From: Roseiarcus sp963749715
GTDB taxonomy: Bacteria > Pseudomonadota > Alphaproteobacteria > Rhizobiales > Beijerinckiaceae
Reading direction: 5' to 3'
Assembly (NCBI GenBank): GCA_963749715.1
Contig: CAVVNR010000013.1
Coordinates: 1 to 64,000 of the forward strand
DNA length: 64,000 nucleotides
The stretch's first letter is position 1. Each line of letters starts with the position of its first letter. Below the pieces are notes generated by a model. It was not told where the DNA came from. It saw only the letters and a list, made by a program, of their open reading frames with translations, and made no database searches. Below are positions 1 through 8,640 of the stretch, piece after piece. Both the position numbers and the translations under genes were made by a program.

Positions 1-1527
1 TCGTTGAAAAACTCCCATGCCTGGCGGCGACAAGCGGCGTCATCGGCGGTTGTCAGCGAGGCAAAGCTGGGCCTCTGCGCCTCAGGTGGCGAAGATTGGC
101 TCTGGGAAGGGGATAAGCTTCGCCAGTTTCCTCAGATTTTGGGCAGTGGCAGCCAATAGGAACTCGTCTTTGGCTCCGCTTGGACCACGGAGGCGCAATC
201 GGTCGAGCCTGAGGATGCGCTTCAGGTGAGCGAAGAGCATCTCGACCTTCTTCCGCTCCCGGCGTGAGACAGTATAGGCCTCGGTCTTGGCAATCGCGCG
301 CGCCTTGTCGCGAGCAGCTTCATGAATGGAGCGCGCAATCTTGCGTGCAGGCGCGTTTGGGCAGCATTTTGGCTTCAGCGCGCAGGCCTCGCAGTCATGC
401 TTGCGCGCAAAGTAGATCATCGTGCCGTCTTTCGTCAGCCCGTCGCGAGGCTTGGCGAAAGCGCGGTGGTATTTCCTTAGCTCTTTGCCGCCGGGGCAGA
501 CATAAAGATTGCTCTCTGGATCGAAGGCGAAGTCGCTGCGGGAGAAGGTTCCGTCCGTGCGCTCGGCCTTGTCGATCAGCTTCACATGCGGCTCGATCCC
601 GCGCTCGTCCACCAGCCACCCGACCATCTCAGCCGAGCCGTAGCCCCCATCGGCGACCAGGCGCGAGGGCACGACATCGAACTGTTCGGCCGTGCGGTCG
701 AGCATCGTCTTGGCCGCTCCGACTTCGGCCTGACGAATGGCTGTGGTCGCCTCGACGTCAATGATCACCGCGTTCTTCAGATCGACGAGATAGTTGTCGG
801 AGTAGGCGTAAACGGCGGGAGTGTTGCCCGCCGCCGTATAGCGGGCCGCCGGATCTGTCGGCGAGATCGACTTCGACTCGACCGGCGTGGCGCCGCCGAA
901 GGCTGCATCATCCAGAACCGAAAGATATTCCGCGACCGCCCGATTGGACGTGGGATCGAGGTCCTCGACCTTGGCGACCCCGCGCCGGCGACAGGCGTCG
1001 GCCACGATGATGCTGGCGTCGACCGCGAAGGCCTCGCCTCCGACGATCCCTTCTTTCATGCAGCGCGCCACCACGGTCTCGAACAGCTTGCGCAAAAGAT
1101 CGCTCTCGCGGAAACGGCCGTGGCGGTTCTTGGAAAACGTCGAATGATCGGGGACGTCGCCGTCGAGCCCCAAGCGACAGAACCAGCGATAAGCCAGATT
1201 GAGATGGACCTCGTCGCACAGCCGCCGCTCTGAGCGAATGCCGAAGCAGTAGCCGACGATCAGCATGCGGATCATCAGCTCGGGATCGATCGAAGGGCGA
1301 CCGGTCTCGCTGTAGTACGGCTCGAGATGCGCCCGGACCTCCGAAAGGTCGACGAACCGGTCGATCTTGCGAAGCATGTGATTGTCCGGGACATGCCGCT
1401 CAAGGCTAAAGCCGTAGAACAGCGCCTCCTGCATCACCCGCCGTTCACCCATCATCGCGAGAGCCCCAGATTGATTGAGAAAACTGAATCAGAGCCGAGT
1501 TGGCGACGCAAGCGAGTTTTTCAACAA
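1..1527 (-). mobile_element. IS1182-family insertion sequence
   Basis: A perfect 12-bp inverted repeat bounds the element: GTTGAAAAACTC at 3-14 and its complement at 1514-1525. It encloses one full-length transposase gene read leftwards. Similarity between the ends continues weakly inward. Only two bases lie outside the left repeat, so the target duplication cannot be checked and the exact outer limits are approximate. The element looks intact and could be mobile. Confidence 0.85.
82..1455 (-). CDS. IS1182-family transposase
   Basis: A 457-residue DDE-type transposase that would cut and join the ends of the surrounding insertion sequence. The N-terminal region (about residues 10-75, containing ALFYGFSLERHVPDNH) is typical of IS1182 proteins. 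A DAS motif near residue 145 (FAVDASIIVAD) supplies the first catalytic Asp. The C-terminal part contains a Cys-rich stretch (CEACALKPKCC) and the conserved ending RRERKKVEMLFAHLKRI. Length is normal for the family and the frame is unbroken, so it is probably functional. Two ATG codons stand in tandem at the start; an ATG seven codons into the protein is an alternative. Confidence 0.92.
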   Translation of the reverse strand: MMGERRVMQEALFYGFSLERHVPDNHMLRKIDRFVDLSEVRAHLEPYYSETGRPSIDPELMIRMLIVGYCFGIRSERRLCDEVHLNLAYRWFCRLGLDGDVPDHSTFSKNRHGRFRESDLLRKLFETVVARCMKEGIVGGEAFAVDASIIVADACRRRGVAKVEDLDPTSNRAVAEYLSVLDDAAFGGATPVESKSISPTDPAARYTAAGNTPAVYAYSDNYLVDLKNAVIIDVEATTAIRQAEVGAAKTMLDRTAEQFDVVPSRLVADGGYGSAEMVGWLVDERGIEPHVKLIDKAERTDGTFSRSDFAFDPESNLYVCPGGKELRKYHRAFAKPRDGLTKDGTMIYFARKHDCEACALKPKCCPNAPARKIARSIHEAARDKARAIAKTEAYTVSRRERKKVEMLFAHLKRILRLDRLRLRGPSGAKDEFLLAATAQNLRKLAKLIPFPEPIFAT

Positions 1528-1646
1528 AATCCGACGAGACCGGACGTCGTGAGTTGACTTACGCCTTGTCCGCTATCCGCCCATTTGCGCCATTGCCGGT
1601 CAGATACCGACCGTTTGATTTGAACCGCTAGGCGCCGACGTCTGCC

Positions 1647-2048
1647 CTAGCTGCTCAGCAAGGATCTCAGCTCCCGCTCCATCTGCGCGAACACGGAAGT
1701 CCAATCGCCTCTCCGCGGCTGCCTGAACAATCGCGCAGTCGGGTACCAGGGGCTGTCCGGGCGATCGAGAAGCCATCGCCAATCCGGAACGTACTTGAGC
1801 GCCGCCCAGACGGGACGACCGAGGGCGCCAGCCAGGTGCGGGATCGACGTGTCGCAGCTGATGATCAAATCGAGATTGGCCATGACGGCGGCCGTATCGA
1901 CGAACGCGTCGGGTCCTCTGCAGAAATCATCGCCCAGCGTTTCTATGGCGATGTCTGCCGGCAAACCGCCAAGCTGGTCCAATCCGTCCTTGCATTGAAG
2001 GCTGATCAACCGCACGCCGGGCAGGCGCGCCAGTGGAATGAACTCCAT
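1647..2048 (-). pseudogene. C-terminal remnant of TPR/glycosyltransferase protein
   Basis: About 133 residues matching the C-terminal end of the large TPR-containing glycosyltransferase-like proteins common in Rhizobiales. The motifs LARLPGVRLISLQ, VDTAAVMANLDLIISCDT and HLAGALGRPVWAALKYVPDW are the nucleotide-sugar-binding end of a GT9/GT41-type fold. Full-length relatives have a long N-terminal TPR region, which is absent here. A stop codon lies directly upstream of the first ATG and no matching frame continues upstream. It lies beside the insertion sequence and I regard it as a truncated, probably nonfunctional remnant. Confidence 0.75.
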
Positions 2049-2438
2049 TCAAGACTTCGCGGTATTCACAAGCTGGCATGGCGAGCGGCCTGTCGGCGGC
2101 CTCCGCTCCAGTCGCGCTTTCCGCCCCTTTTGAGACCTCTTGGTTCGGACGGCGCCGGCTTGCTCGCGATAACATAAGGCGGCGAGGCTTCCGGGCGCGG
2201 ACCCTCACGGCTCCGATCAGCGGCGTGCGAGACATCGAGGAAGAGCTTGTGAGCCCGAGTTCTCCTGGACGAATTGACATTTTCTTGCCAAATGGCTGAG
2301 CCCATGTTTTAGTTTTTCAGAAACGATGCGGGCGAACGGGACCGGAAAGAGACGCCCGCGCCCCGCCGATCGGCGCAGTCCGCCGGAATTGGCGAGTAGC
2401 CCATTGAGAAAACTATATTCGCGGAAGGAACAGGCATT
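2049..2438. other. 390-base stretch without a recognisable gene
   Basis: Short open frames occur on both strands, but none has family-like motifs and all are arginine/serine-rich, as expected of shadow translation in GC-rich DNA. It may contain decayed remains of the TPR part of the neighbouring glycosyltransferase, but I could not see any repeat motif. Confidence 0.4.
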
Positions 2439-2582
2439 TTGGATTTCATTGCGCTGGATTTTGATTTGGTTGCCGCGGATTTGGGTTTGGTTGCGCCGAG
2501 CTTGGATTATGTTTCGTCCGGCATGGAATTCCGACCTCGGTCAGGCGAGCCCGCGCGCGTCCATGCTCCGCCGGCGCCTTGA
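2439..2582 (+). CDS. possible small protein with LD/LV repeats
   Basis: A 47-codon open frame beginning at TTG with a purine-rich GGAAGGAA stretch upstream. The first 25 residues are a quasi-repeat of hydrophobic-acidic units (LDFIALDFDLVAADLGLVAP), unlike the arginine-rich shadows nearby. The T-rich DNA behind it (2441-2515) also stands out from the surrounding GC-rich sequence. The stop overlaps the -35 box of the next gene's putative promoter. I do not recognise a family. It may be a small membrane-associated or spurious product. Confidence 0.25.
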   Translation: MDFIALDFDLVAADLGLVAPSLDYVSSGMEFRPRSGEPARVHAPPAP

Positions 2583-2608
2583 CAATCACTTTGAGCCATC
2601 CATATACC
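2579..2608 (+). promoter_or_regulatory. putative sigma70-type promoter of the RHH gene
   Basis: TTGACA at 2579-2584 matches the -35 consensus exactly. TATACC at 2603-2608, 18 bases downstream, serves as a -10. This places transcription start near 2615, just ahead of the ribbon-helix-helix gene and on top of a perfect palindrome. Confidence 0.55.
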
Positions 2609-2623
2609 ATCCATGTGGATGGT
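2606..2623. promoter_or_regulatory. palindromic operator candidate
   Basis: ACCATCCA-TG-TGGATGGT is a perfect 8-bp inverted repeat with a 2-bp centre. It overlaps the -10 element and the predicted transcription start. Ribbon-helix-helix proteins usually bind short inverted repeats and often repress their own promoter, so autoregulation by the next gene is a reasonable inference. Confidence 0.5.
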
Positions 2624-2638
2624 GTCACCTTTGGACCC

Positions 2639-3041
2639 TTGCAATTGCTGAAACCCCCCGATAGCGAAAAGCTCACCATCAACCTCGGGTTCGTCGACCT
2701 TGGGTCGATCGACCTCCTGGTGCGCGACGGCTTCTATTCCAACCGCTCCGACTTCATCCGCACCGCGATCCGCAATCAGCTCGCGAGGCATGCGGACGCG
2801 GCGAAGGAATCAGCCTCGCGCCAGACGCTCGAGCTCGGCCTCAGGACCTTCGCCCGCCGGGACCTCGAAGCGGTTCAGGCGGCGGGGAAAAGGGTCAGCA
2901 TTCGCGTGCTTGGCCTCGCCGTCATCGCCGATGACGTCACGCCCGATCTCGCCCACGCGACGATCGAATTCGATCACCGTCCTCGGCGCGCTGCACGCGC
3001 CCGCCGACGTCAAAGCCGCGCTCGCCGATCGCCTGCGCTGA
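2639..3041 (+). CDS. CopG/RHH-family regulator (one-base frameshift)
   Basis: A ribbon-helix-helix DNA-binding protein of about 133 residues. The N-terminal strand KLTINLGFVDLGSIDLL and helices GFYSNRSDFIRTAIRNQL are the RHH dimerisation and DNA-binding fold. The C-terminal part (AAGKRVSIRVLGLAVIADDV) matches the companion regulators found beside PHB-depolymerase-family esterases. The frame breaks at GAATTC (2966-2971). Removing one T restores the family-typical ending SITVLGALHAPADVKAALA and a stop at 3039-3041. The insertion converts GAATC, a GANTC motif, and looks like a sequencing artefact. The start is uncertain: TTG 2639 or GTG 2615 are both possible given the promoter. It probably regulates the esterase 10 bases downstream. 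Confidence 0.75.
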
Positions 3042-3051
3042 AGGATCACCG

Positions 3052-4182
3052 ATGGGGAAGCCAATGAAACCGAGTTTGCTCGGCGCCATGGGCGAGGCGC
3101 TGAGCCTCGTCAAACGTTCGAATCTCGCCGAGGCGACCGCACTGCTGCGCCGCGCGCTTTCGGGCGAGGCGGCGGAGGGCGGGGAAAGCGTCTCGGACGC
3201 GAGGCCTCTGCCCCCCCCGGCCCCTGCCTTCGCGCCGCCGCCGCGGCGTCCGCTGGGCGAAGTCCTGCGCGTCCTGCGCGCGAGGCCCGCCATGCCGGGC
3301 GCGCCGGCTTCGCCCGAGGCTTACCCCGCGCACGCGTTCGGTGACCGATTCCTGAAGCGCGCCTACCGCGGCCCCGCCGGTTCGCTGAGCTACCGGCTCT
3401 ACGTTCCCGCCGATCATGAGCGGCGGAACCTCGCGCTGGTCCTCATGCTGCATGGCTGCACCCAAAATCCGGAAGATTTCGCGCTCGGCACCCAGATGAA
3501 CGCCCTCGCCGACGAGTTCGGTCTCATCGTCGCCTATCCGCACCAGCCGCGACGCGCCAACCCCTCCGGCTGCTGGAACTGGTTCGACCGGCGCCACCAG
3601 AGCCGGGGGTCCGGCGAACCGGCGAAGCTCGCCGGCCTGACGCAGGCCCTGGCCAAGGAATTCGACGTCGGCCGGGAACGCACTTTCGCTGCGGGCCTGT
3701 CGGCGGGCGGCGCGATGGCGGAAGTGCTGGCGGCGACCTATCCGGACGTGTTCGCCGCCGTCGGCGTTCATTCCGGCCTGCCCTATCGATCGGCCGAAGA
3801 TGTCCCCTCGGCTTTCGCCGCGATGAAGGGAACCCCGGCTCTTGAGCCGGCGCCGCGGGCCGCGAGCGATCGGCGCTGCCGCAAGATCATCATTCATGGG
3901 CTGGCGGATGCGACCGTCAATCCCGTCAACGGCGAACGGATTCTTGCCGAGGTCGAACGAGGAACGACGGGCCTGAAGAGGACCGACCTCGAATGGGAAA
4001 TCGCGGGCGGGCGGGTGAACCGCACAGTGCTCAAGGATGCCGAGGACCGGACGATGGTCGAGGCCTGGCAGGTCGCCGGCGGCGGCCACGCCTGGTTCGG
4101 CGGCGACCCGCGCGGCAGCTATACGCAGACCGTCGGCCTCGACGCCTCCCGGGTCATGGTGCGCTTTTTCTTGCAGGAGTGA
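3052..4182 (+). CDS. PHB depolymerase-family esterase
   Basis: A 376-residue alpha/beta hydrolase of the short-chain polyhydroxyalkanoate depolymerase/feruloyl esterase (LpqC-like) family. It has the oxyanion-hole region LMLHGCTQNPEDF and the nucleophile elbow GLSAGGA with Ser about 217. An Asp-bearing segment HGLADATVNP and a C-terminal His in GGGHAWFGG complete the catalytic triad. The first 85 residues are Pro/Ala-rich and show no clear signal peptide, suggesting an intracellular enzyme. The substrate cannot be read from sequence; PHA oligomers or acylated aromatics are both plausible. ATG 3052 is used; ATG 3064 is an alternative. It probably shares a transcript with the upstream RHH regulator. 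Confidence 0.85.
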   Translation: MGKPMKPSLLGAMGEALSLVKRSNLAEATALLRRALSGEAAEGGESVSDARPLPPPAPAFAPPPRRPLGEVLRVLRARPAMPGAPASPEAYPAHAFGDRFLKRAYRGPAGSLSYRLYVPADHERRNLALVLMLHGCTQNPEDFALGTQMNALADEFGLIVAYPHQPRRANPSGCWNWFDRRHQSRGSGEPAKLAGLTQALAKEFDVGRERTFAAGLSAGGAMAEVLAATYPDVFAAVGVHSGLPYRSAEDVPSAFAAMKGTPALEPAPRAASDRRCRKIIIHGLADATVNPVNGERILAEVERGTTGLKRTDLEWEIAGGRVNRTVLKDAEDRTMVEAWQVAGGGHAWFGGDPRGSYTQTVGLDASRVMVRFFLQE

Positions 4183-4221
4183 GCGGGGATGAGGCTTGCC
4201 GCCGCTGGTCCGTTGGTCGCC

Positions 4222-5451
4222 CTAGTCCGCGGGCGGCGCGGCCGCCTCATGGCGAATGGCGATCCAGAACGAGGCCTGCGCGACAATTCCGGCGAGCGCC
4301 AGCACGACGCCCGCCGCCAATGCCGGGTCGCGACCAAGCCCGGCGAGCGCGGTCAGCGCCGCGCCCACCGCCATTTGCGTGAATCCATAGAGGCCCGAAG
4401 CCGACCCGAGGACATGGCGGTTGACGCTCATCGCCTGAACCAGAGCGGCGGGTCCGGCGCAGCCGACGCCGATATTGTAGACCAGCATCAGGCCGACCAT
4501 CAGCGCGACGGTCAGATGCCCGGTGAGCACGGCTGCGAGAAATCCGAATGCCGCCGCCACGCTCACCGCATTGGCCGTGACCAGGAACGTCTTCAGCGCG
4601 AATCGGTCGACGAACCGGCTCGTCAGCATGCTGCCCAGCCATATGCCCGAGACAAGGAGGGCGAGATAGAGGCCGATCTCGCCCTCGGGCCGATGCAATT
4701 GATCAACGACGATGAACGGCGCGCAGGCGATGAAGGCGTAAAGCGAGGTCGTCGCGCAGCCGCCGCCGATCGCATAGCCGAGGAACGCAGGCGAGGCGAG
4801 AAGCTCGCGGGCGTTGCGCGCCAGCACGCCGCTGCTGACGCTCACACGCTCGCCCGTCTCGGGCAGGAGCAGCCAGGCGCACAACGCGTTCACCGCGCCG
4901 AGGGCGCAGAGCGCGACGAAGATCGAGCGCCAGCCGAAGAGCCCCGCGAGGGCTCCGCCGACGAGCGGCGCCACTCCGGGACCAGCCGTGGCCATGAAAT
5001 TCATCAACGCGAGACGCCGCGTCGCCTCATGCGACGCCGCGGTGTCGCGCACGATCGCGCGCGCGAGAATGAGGCCGGCGCAGCCGCCAAGCGCCTGAAA
5101 CAGGCGCGAGACGATAAGCGCATCGACGCTCTGCGCAAGCAGCGCGGAAAACCCGGCGATCGTGAACAGGACGAGACCGCCGATCAGCGTCGGCCGACGG
5201 CCGAAACGATCGGAAACCGGGCCATAGACGAGCTGGCCGAGCGCGAGCCCGGCGATGTAGACGCTGATCGTCAGCTGCAGCGCGCCGGGACTCGAGCGCA
5301 GACCCGCCGCGGCGCTCGGCAACGCCGGCACGAAGACGTGCATGCCGAGCGTGCCGCTCAAAGTGAACAAAGCAAGCATCCACAGCGGCACGTGACGTCG
5401 CGGCGCTTCGATCCCACTCGAGGCGGGGACCTCCGCAAGGTGGCGATTCAT
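4222..5451 (-). CDS. MFS drug efflux transporter, Bcr/CflA type
   Basis: A 409-residue inner-membrane proton antiporter with about 12 hydrophobic segments. Motif A is clear (GPVSDRFGRRPTLIGG, about residues 75-90), and the segment FVPALPSAAAGL after the first helix is typical of the DHA1 Bcr/CflA group. Its start codon overlaps the stop of the upstream MarR gene by four bases (ATGA), so the two are translationally coupled. The expected role is export of a toxic compound that the MarR protein senses. The substrate is not predictable. Confidence 0.88.
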   Translation of the reverse strand: MNRHLAEVPASSGIEAPRRHVPLWMLALFTLSGTLGMHVFVPALPSAAAGLRSSPGALQLTISVYIAGLALGQLVYGPVSDRFGRRPTLIGGLVLFTIAGFSALLAQSVDALIVSRLFQALGGCAGLILARAIVRDTAASHEATRRLALMNFMATAGPGVAPLVGGALAGLFGWRSIFVALCALGAVNALCAWLLLPETGERVSVSSGVLARNARELLASPAFLGYAIGGGCATTSLYAFIACAPFIVVDQLHRPEGEIGLYLALLVSGIWLGSMLTSRFVDRFALKTFLVTANAVSVAAAFGFLAAVLTGHLTVALMVGLMLVYNIGVGCAGPAALVQAMSVNRHVLGSASGLYGFTQMAVGAALTALAGLGRDPALAAGVVLALAGIVAQASFWIAIRHEAAAPPAD

Positions 5452-5927
5452 GGGCCGGGCTCGTCGGCCAACGGGGTCAGCATCCGGCAGACATGCTCAA
5501 GCACGCGCGACGCGGTTGCGAGTTCGTTCTCGGCAAGCCCCGCGAGGGCGTCGCCTCGCACCTGCTGCGCGACGCGCTCCACCTTGGCCACCGTCGCGCG
5601 ACCGAGCGGGGTGAGAAAGATCGCCTTCGCCCGGCGATCGGCGCCGTCTTCGCGACGCTCGATGAGCTTCGCGGCTTCCAGCGCGTCAAGCAGGCGAACG
5701 ACAGAGGAACTGTCAAGCGACAAGGAGGCGGCGAGGTCCTTCTGCCGCATCGCCGCGGGGCCGCGGGCGAGATGGAGGAGCGGCAGCCAGGTTGCTTCCG
5801 TCAAGCCAAACGGGCGCATCCGGTGATCGACGACGCGGCGCCAAAGCCGGGCGGCCTGGGCGATCTGCGCTCCGAGGCCGGCGCGGGCGCCGCGCCGCGG
5901 CGCGCCGGGAAGGGAGATTGAATTCAT
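5448..5927 (-). CDS. MarR-family transcriptional regulator
   Basis: A 159-residue winged-helix regulator. The recognition region (QKDLAASLSLDSSSVVRLLDAL, about residues 83-104) is followed by a wing with the MarR signature DGADRRAKAIFLTPLG. It is the first gene of a two-gene operon with an MFS efflux pump, the classical arrangement in which ligand binding releases repression of both. A palindrome lies just upstream of the start codon and is the likely operator. Confidence 0.9.
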   Translation of the reverse strand: MNSISLPGAPRRGARAGLGAQIAQAARLWRRVVDHRMRPFGLTEATWLPLLHLARGPAAMRQKDLAASLSLDSSSVVRLLDALEAAKLIERREDGADRRAKAIFLTPLGRATVAKVERVAQQVRGDALAGLAENELATASRVLEHVCRMLTPLADEPGP

Positions 5928-5933
5928 GCCGTG

Positions 5934-5950
5934 TCATTAAATGATATAGC
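5934..5950. promoter_or_regulatory. putative MarR operator
   Basis: TCATTAAATGA (5934-5944) is an 11-base perfect palindrome. It is followed by an AT-rich TATAGC segment that reads GCTATA on the gene strand and could be the -10. The site is 7-23 bases upstream of the marR start codon. This is the usual position for an autorepressor site; binding is inferred only. Confidence 0.45.
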
Positions 5951-6026
5951 AACTATCTTCAAGCGCTCGCGACCGCTGACGAGCCGGTTCGGGAACTGGC
6001 CGCCTTTCGCGGCCGGCGGCCGATGT

Positions 6027-6221
6027 TCAGGCGCCGGCGATGATCGACTTCAGGAAGGCGACGTGGCGGGCGAAAGCCGCCCGGCCCTGCGTGCTCGCCT
6101 TGACGGTGGTGCGCGGGCGCCGGGCGACGAAGGCCTTGGTCACTTCGACATAGCCCGCGCGCGCCAGATGATCGGTCAAACGAGCCTCTGCGACTGTAGA
6201 CACGGTCGCTGATCGCGTCGG
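6027..6221 (-). pseudogene. C-terminal remnant of a winged-helix regulator
   Basis: About 63 codons ending at TGA 6027-6029 encode the second half of a MarR-like winged-helix protein. The segments TDHLARAGYVEVTKAFV and TTVKASTQGRAAFARHVAFL are the wing and C-terminal dimer helix seen in HTH_27-type regulators. The recognition helix and everything upstream are missing, and an in-frame stop lies just before the fragment. I see no acceptable start giving a complete domain. It is most likely a decayed gene. Confidence 0.6.
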
Positions 6222-6303
6222 CCGCGGTCATGGACCGCGGCTGCAGCTTGTCCTCGGCCCGCCGCCAAGCGATACCAGGCGCGCGGGCGCGGAGGGGATC
6301 TCG

Positions 6304-7107
6304 ATGGCGGTGTCGAAGCACAAGCGGATGACGGTTGGTGACCTGCGGGCGCTCAAAGGCAAGCGGCAGCTGACGATGCTTTTTGTCGAGACGCTGGACG
6401 AGGCCGCCGCCGCGGCGGCGGCGGGCATCGACATTCTCTCGATCGTCGAGCCCTTGTGGTCGCCCGCGATGCGCGAAGCGGCGGGAGATTGTTTCGTCCA
6501 GGTCGGCCTTATCTACGGCCAGCACTGCACCTATGAGGACTATCTTCGCGCGGCCCATGCCGGCCTGATGGCCGGCGGCGACGCCTTCTATTGCGCCGGG
6601 AGCCTCGAGACGATCGGCAAGCTCGCGGCCGAAGGCATTCCCGTCGTCGGCCATGTCGGCCTCATCCCGGCGCGGGCGACGTGGACCGGCGGGTTCAAGG
6701 CGGTCGGCCGGACGGCCCTCGAGGCGATGCGGGTCTATGAGCATGTGAAAGCGCTCGAGGCCGCGGGCGCGGTCGGAGCCGAGATCGAGGTCGTGCCGGC
6801 GCGAGTCGCAACCGAGATCTCGAGGCGCACCTCCCTCATTCTGTTGTCGATGGGCGCGGGCTCAGGCTGCGACGCGCAATATCTGTTCGCCGAGGACGTG
6901 CTCGGCTACACCCGCGGCCACAAGCCCCGCCACGCCAAGGTCTACCGCGACTTCCGGACCGAGCTCGACCGGCTGCAGAACGAGCGCGTCGCCGCCTTCA
7001 AAGAATTCCGCGCCGACGTCGAAACCGGCGCCTACCCGGAGGAAAAGCACCTCGTACCGATCGCCGACGCCGAGTTCGCGGCGTTCATGCGGGGGCTGGG
7101 GAAGTGA
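6304..7107 (+). CDS. PanB-like (ketopantoate hydroxymethyltransferase-like) protein
   Basis: A 267-residue protein with the fold signature of 3-methyl-2-oxobutanoate hydroxymethyltransferase. GHVGLIPARATWTGGFKAVGR corresponds to the PanB GHLGLTPQ...GGYKVQGR block, and VPARVATEISRRTSLILLSMGAGSGCDAQYLF to the conserved C-terminal block with the GAG...CDxQ motif. However, the metal-binding Asp of the GDSLG loop, the Asp of the LADLPF strand and the Lys/Glu of the KIEGG strand are not recognisable: the aligned segments read VEPLWS, VGLIYG and YCAGS. I therefore infer a diverged TIM-barrel enzyme of the PEP-mutase/PanB superfamily with another substrate, rather than the pantothenate enzyme. It stands alone. 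Confidence 0.6.
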   Translation: MAVSKHKRMTVGDLRALKGKRQLTMLFVETLDEAAAAAAAGIDILSIVEPLWSPAMREAAGDCFVQVGLIYGQHCTYEDYLRAAHAGLMAGGDAFYCAGSLETIGKLAAEGIPVVGHVGLIPARATWTGGFKAVGRTALEAMRVYEHVKALEAAGAVGAEIEVVPARVATEISRRTSLILLSMGAGSGCDAQYLFAEDVLGYTRGHKPRHAKVYRDFRTELDRLQNERVAAFKEFRADVETGAYPEEKHLVPIADAEFAAFMRGLGK

Positions 7108-7345
7108 AAGCAAGTCGATGTCCCGGCTGAGGACGAACGCGCGCCTCACGTCGTCGCAACGCTGCTAAAGCTTCGTTGCTATCCCTCGCTGGAGCCCGCT
7201 GGGCGACGGGCGGCCCGTTCAGTGAAAGCCGCCGGCATATTCGTTGCATCGGGAGGCCACGCTGAAGCTAACTGCCATTGAGAACGCGGCTGTCATGTCA
7301 TAACGTCCAGATGTTGCGCGTTTCAGGAATGGCGGGGACGGACGC

Positions 7346-8640
7346 GTGGAAGCAGAACGCCGGCAACTGGTGATTCTCTTCGCCGACGTGGTGGGGTTCA
7401 CTGCATTCTCCGAGCGTTTCGGCGAGGAGGCCGCGTTCGGCCTCATTCAAAGCCTGTCGCAATTCATCGAGCGGGTGGTCCAGGTCGAGGACGCCCGAAT
7501 TCAGAATATTCTCGGCGACGGCGTGATGGTGGCGTTCGGCGCGCCGGTCGCGCACGAAGACGCGCCGCTGCGCGCTTGCCGGGCGGCGCTGTCGAATTCT
7601 GGAAAACCTGCCGGCCGCCTGGGCCGAGATCCATGCCAAATATGGCTTTCGACCGGATGTCAAAATCGGCATCAACGCCGGGCCGGCGGTTTTCGGACAA
7701 CTCCAGACAGGCGTCGACGCCCGCGTGACCGTTCTTGGCGACACGGTCAATGTCGCGGCGCGCATGCAGACGCTGGCCGAGCCGGGAACCGTGATCATGA
7801 GCGAGCCGGCGTACCGGCTGGTCGAGGGTCTGGTCGACGCGAGCTTCGCCGGCGAGCGCCCGATCAAGGGCCGCGCCGCCTCGGAAAGAGTCTATCGGCT
7901 CACTGCAATTCGGGCGAGCGCGACGCGGTTCGAGGCGTCGGTGAGCCGCGGCCTTACGCCTTTCGTCGGCCGCGACCGGGAGCTCGAGGCGCTCGAGCGC
8001 AGCTTCGCGGCCATCGGCTCCGCGATCCAGGTGATCGACATTGTCGGCGAGCCTGGCATCGGCAGAACTCGCCTCCTGCACGAATTTCGCCTCCAGGCGG
8101 CTCAGGCCCCGGCGTGGATGATGACCGTTTCCTCCACTTCGGACGGTCAGGAGACCCCGTTTCGCGCCTTCATCGACATCGTTCGCGGCGCTTTCCATAT
8201 CGGCCTCGGCGACGACGCGCCGACCATCACGTCCAAACTCGACGAAGGGCTCCGCTCGCTCAGTCTCGGTTCCGACCAGAACCAGGGGCTCCTCATCAAT
8301 CTGCTCGGCCATGAACCGCCGAAGGGCGCCCTGTCCGGGCTCGACGGGGTGCTGATCGGCCTCAGGACCCGCGAGCTTTTGCGGCTCATCGTCCAGGCGC
8401 GCGCGCGGCTCGCTCCCCTCATTCTCTTGTTCGAGGATATTCATTGGCTGGACAACGCCTCCGAGGCGTTGCTGGCGAGTCTGGTCGCGATCGGCGAGCC
8501 GATGCGCCTCTTGATCCTGCACACGCGGCGGCCGACCTACGCGCCGCCTTGGGCAACCGGCGCCAACGTGCCGTCATGCAACAAGTCGCAGATGGAGATG
8601 CCGAAGGTAACGGCGACGGAGGCACAAACGAGAACAGTAA
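7346..8640 (+). pseudogene. class III adenylate cyclase-AAA ATPase, broken
   Basis: The N-terminus is a class III nucleotide cyclase domain (LVILFADVVGFTAFSE, then VTVLGDTVNVAARMQTLA). A P-loop ATPase module follows (FVGRDRELEALERSF, GEPGIGRTRLLHEF, then LILLFEDIHWLDN). Such proteins normally run to about 1000 residues with C-terminal TPR-like repeats. The first break, at GAATTC 7594-7599, is one extra base; removing it restores ALSILENLPAAWAEI. The second problem is real truncation: after HTRRPTYAPPW the ATPase is cut, joining directly to a short stretch that reads MQQVADGDAEGN in another frame, then low-complexity sequence. The Walker A lysine is Arg here (GIGRTR). I treat it as a pseudogene. 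Confidence 0.75.

Noticed and set aside
4189..5826. 545-codon plus-strand open frame
   Set aside because: Antisense shadow of the MFS and MarR genes; no motif and extreme Arg content.
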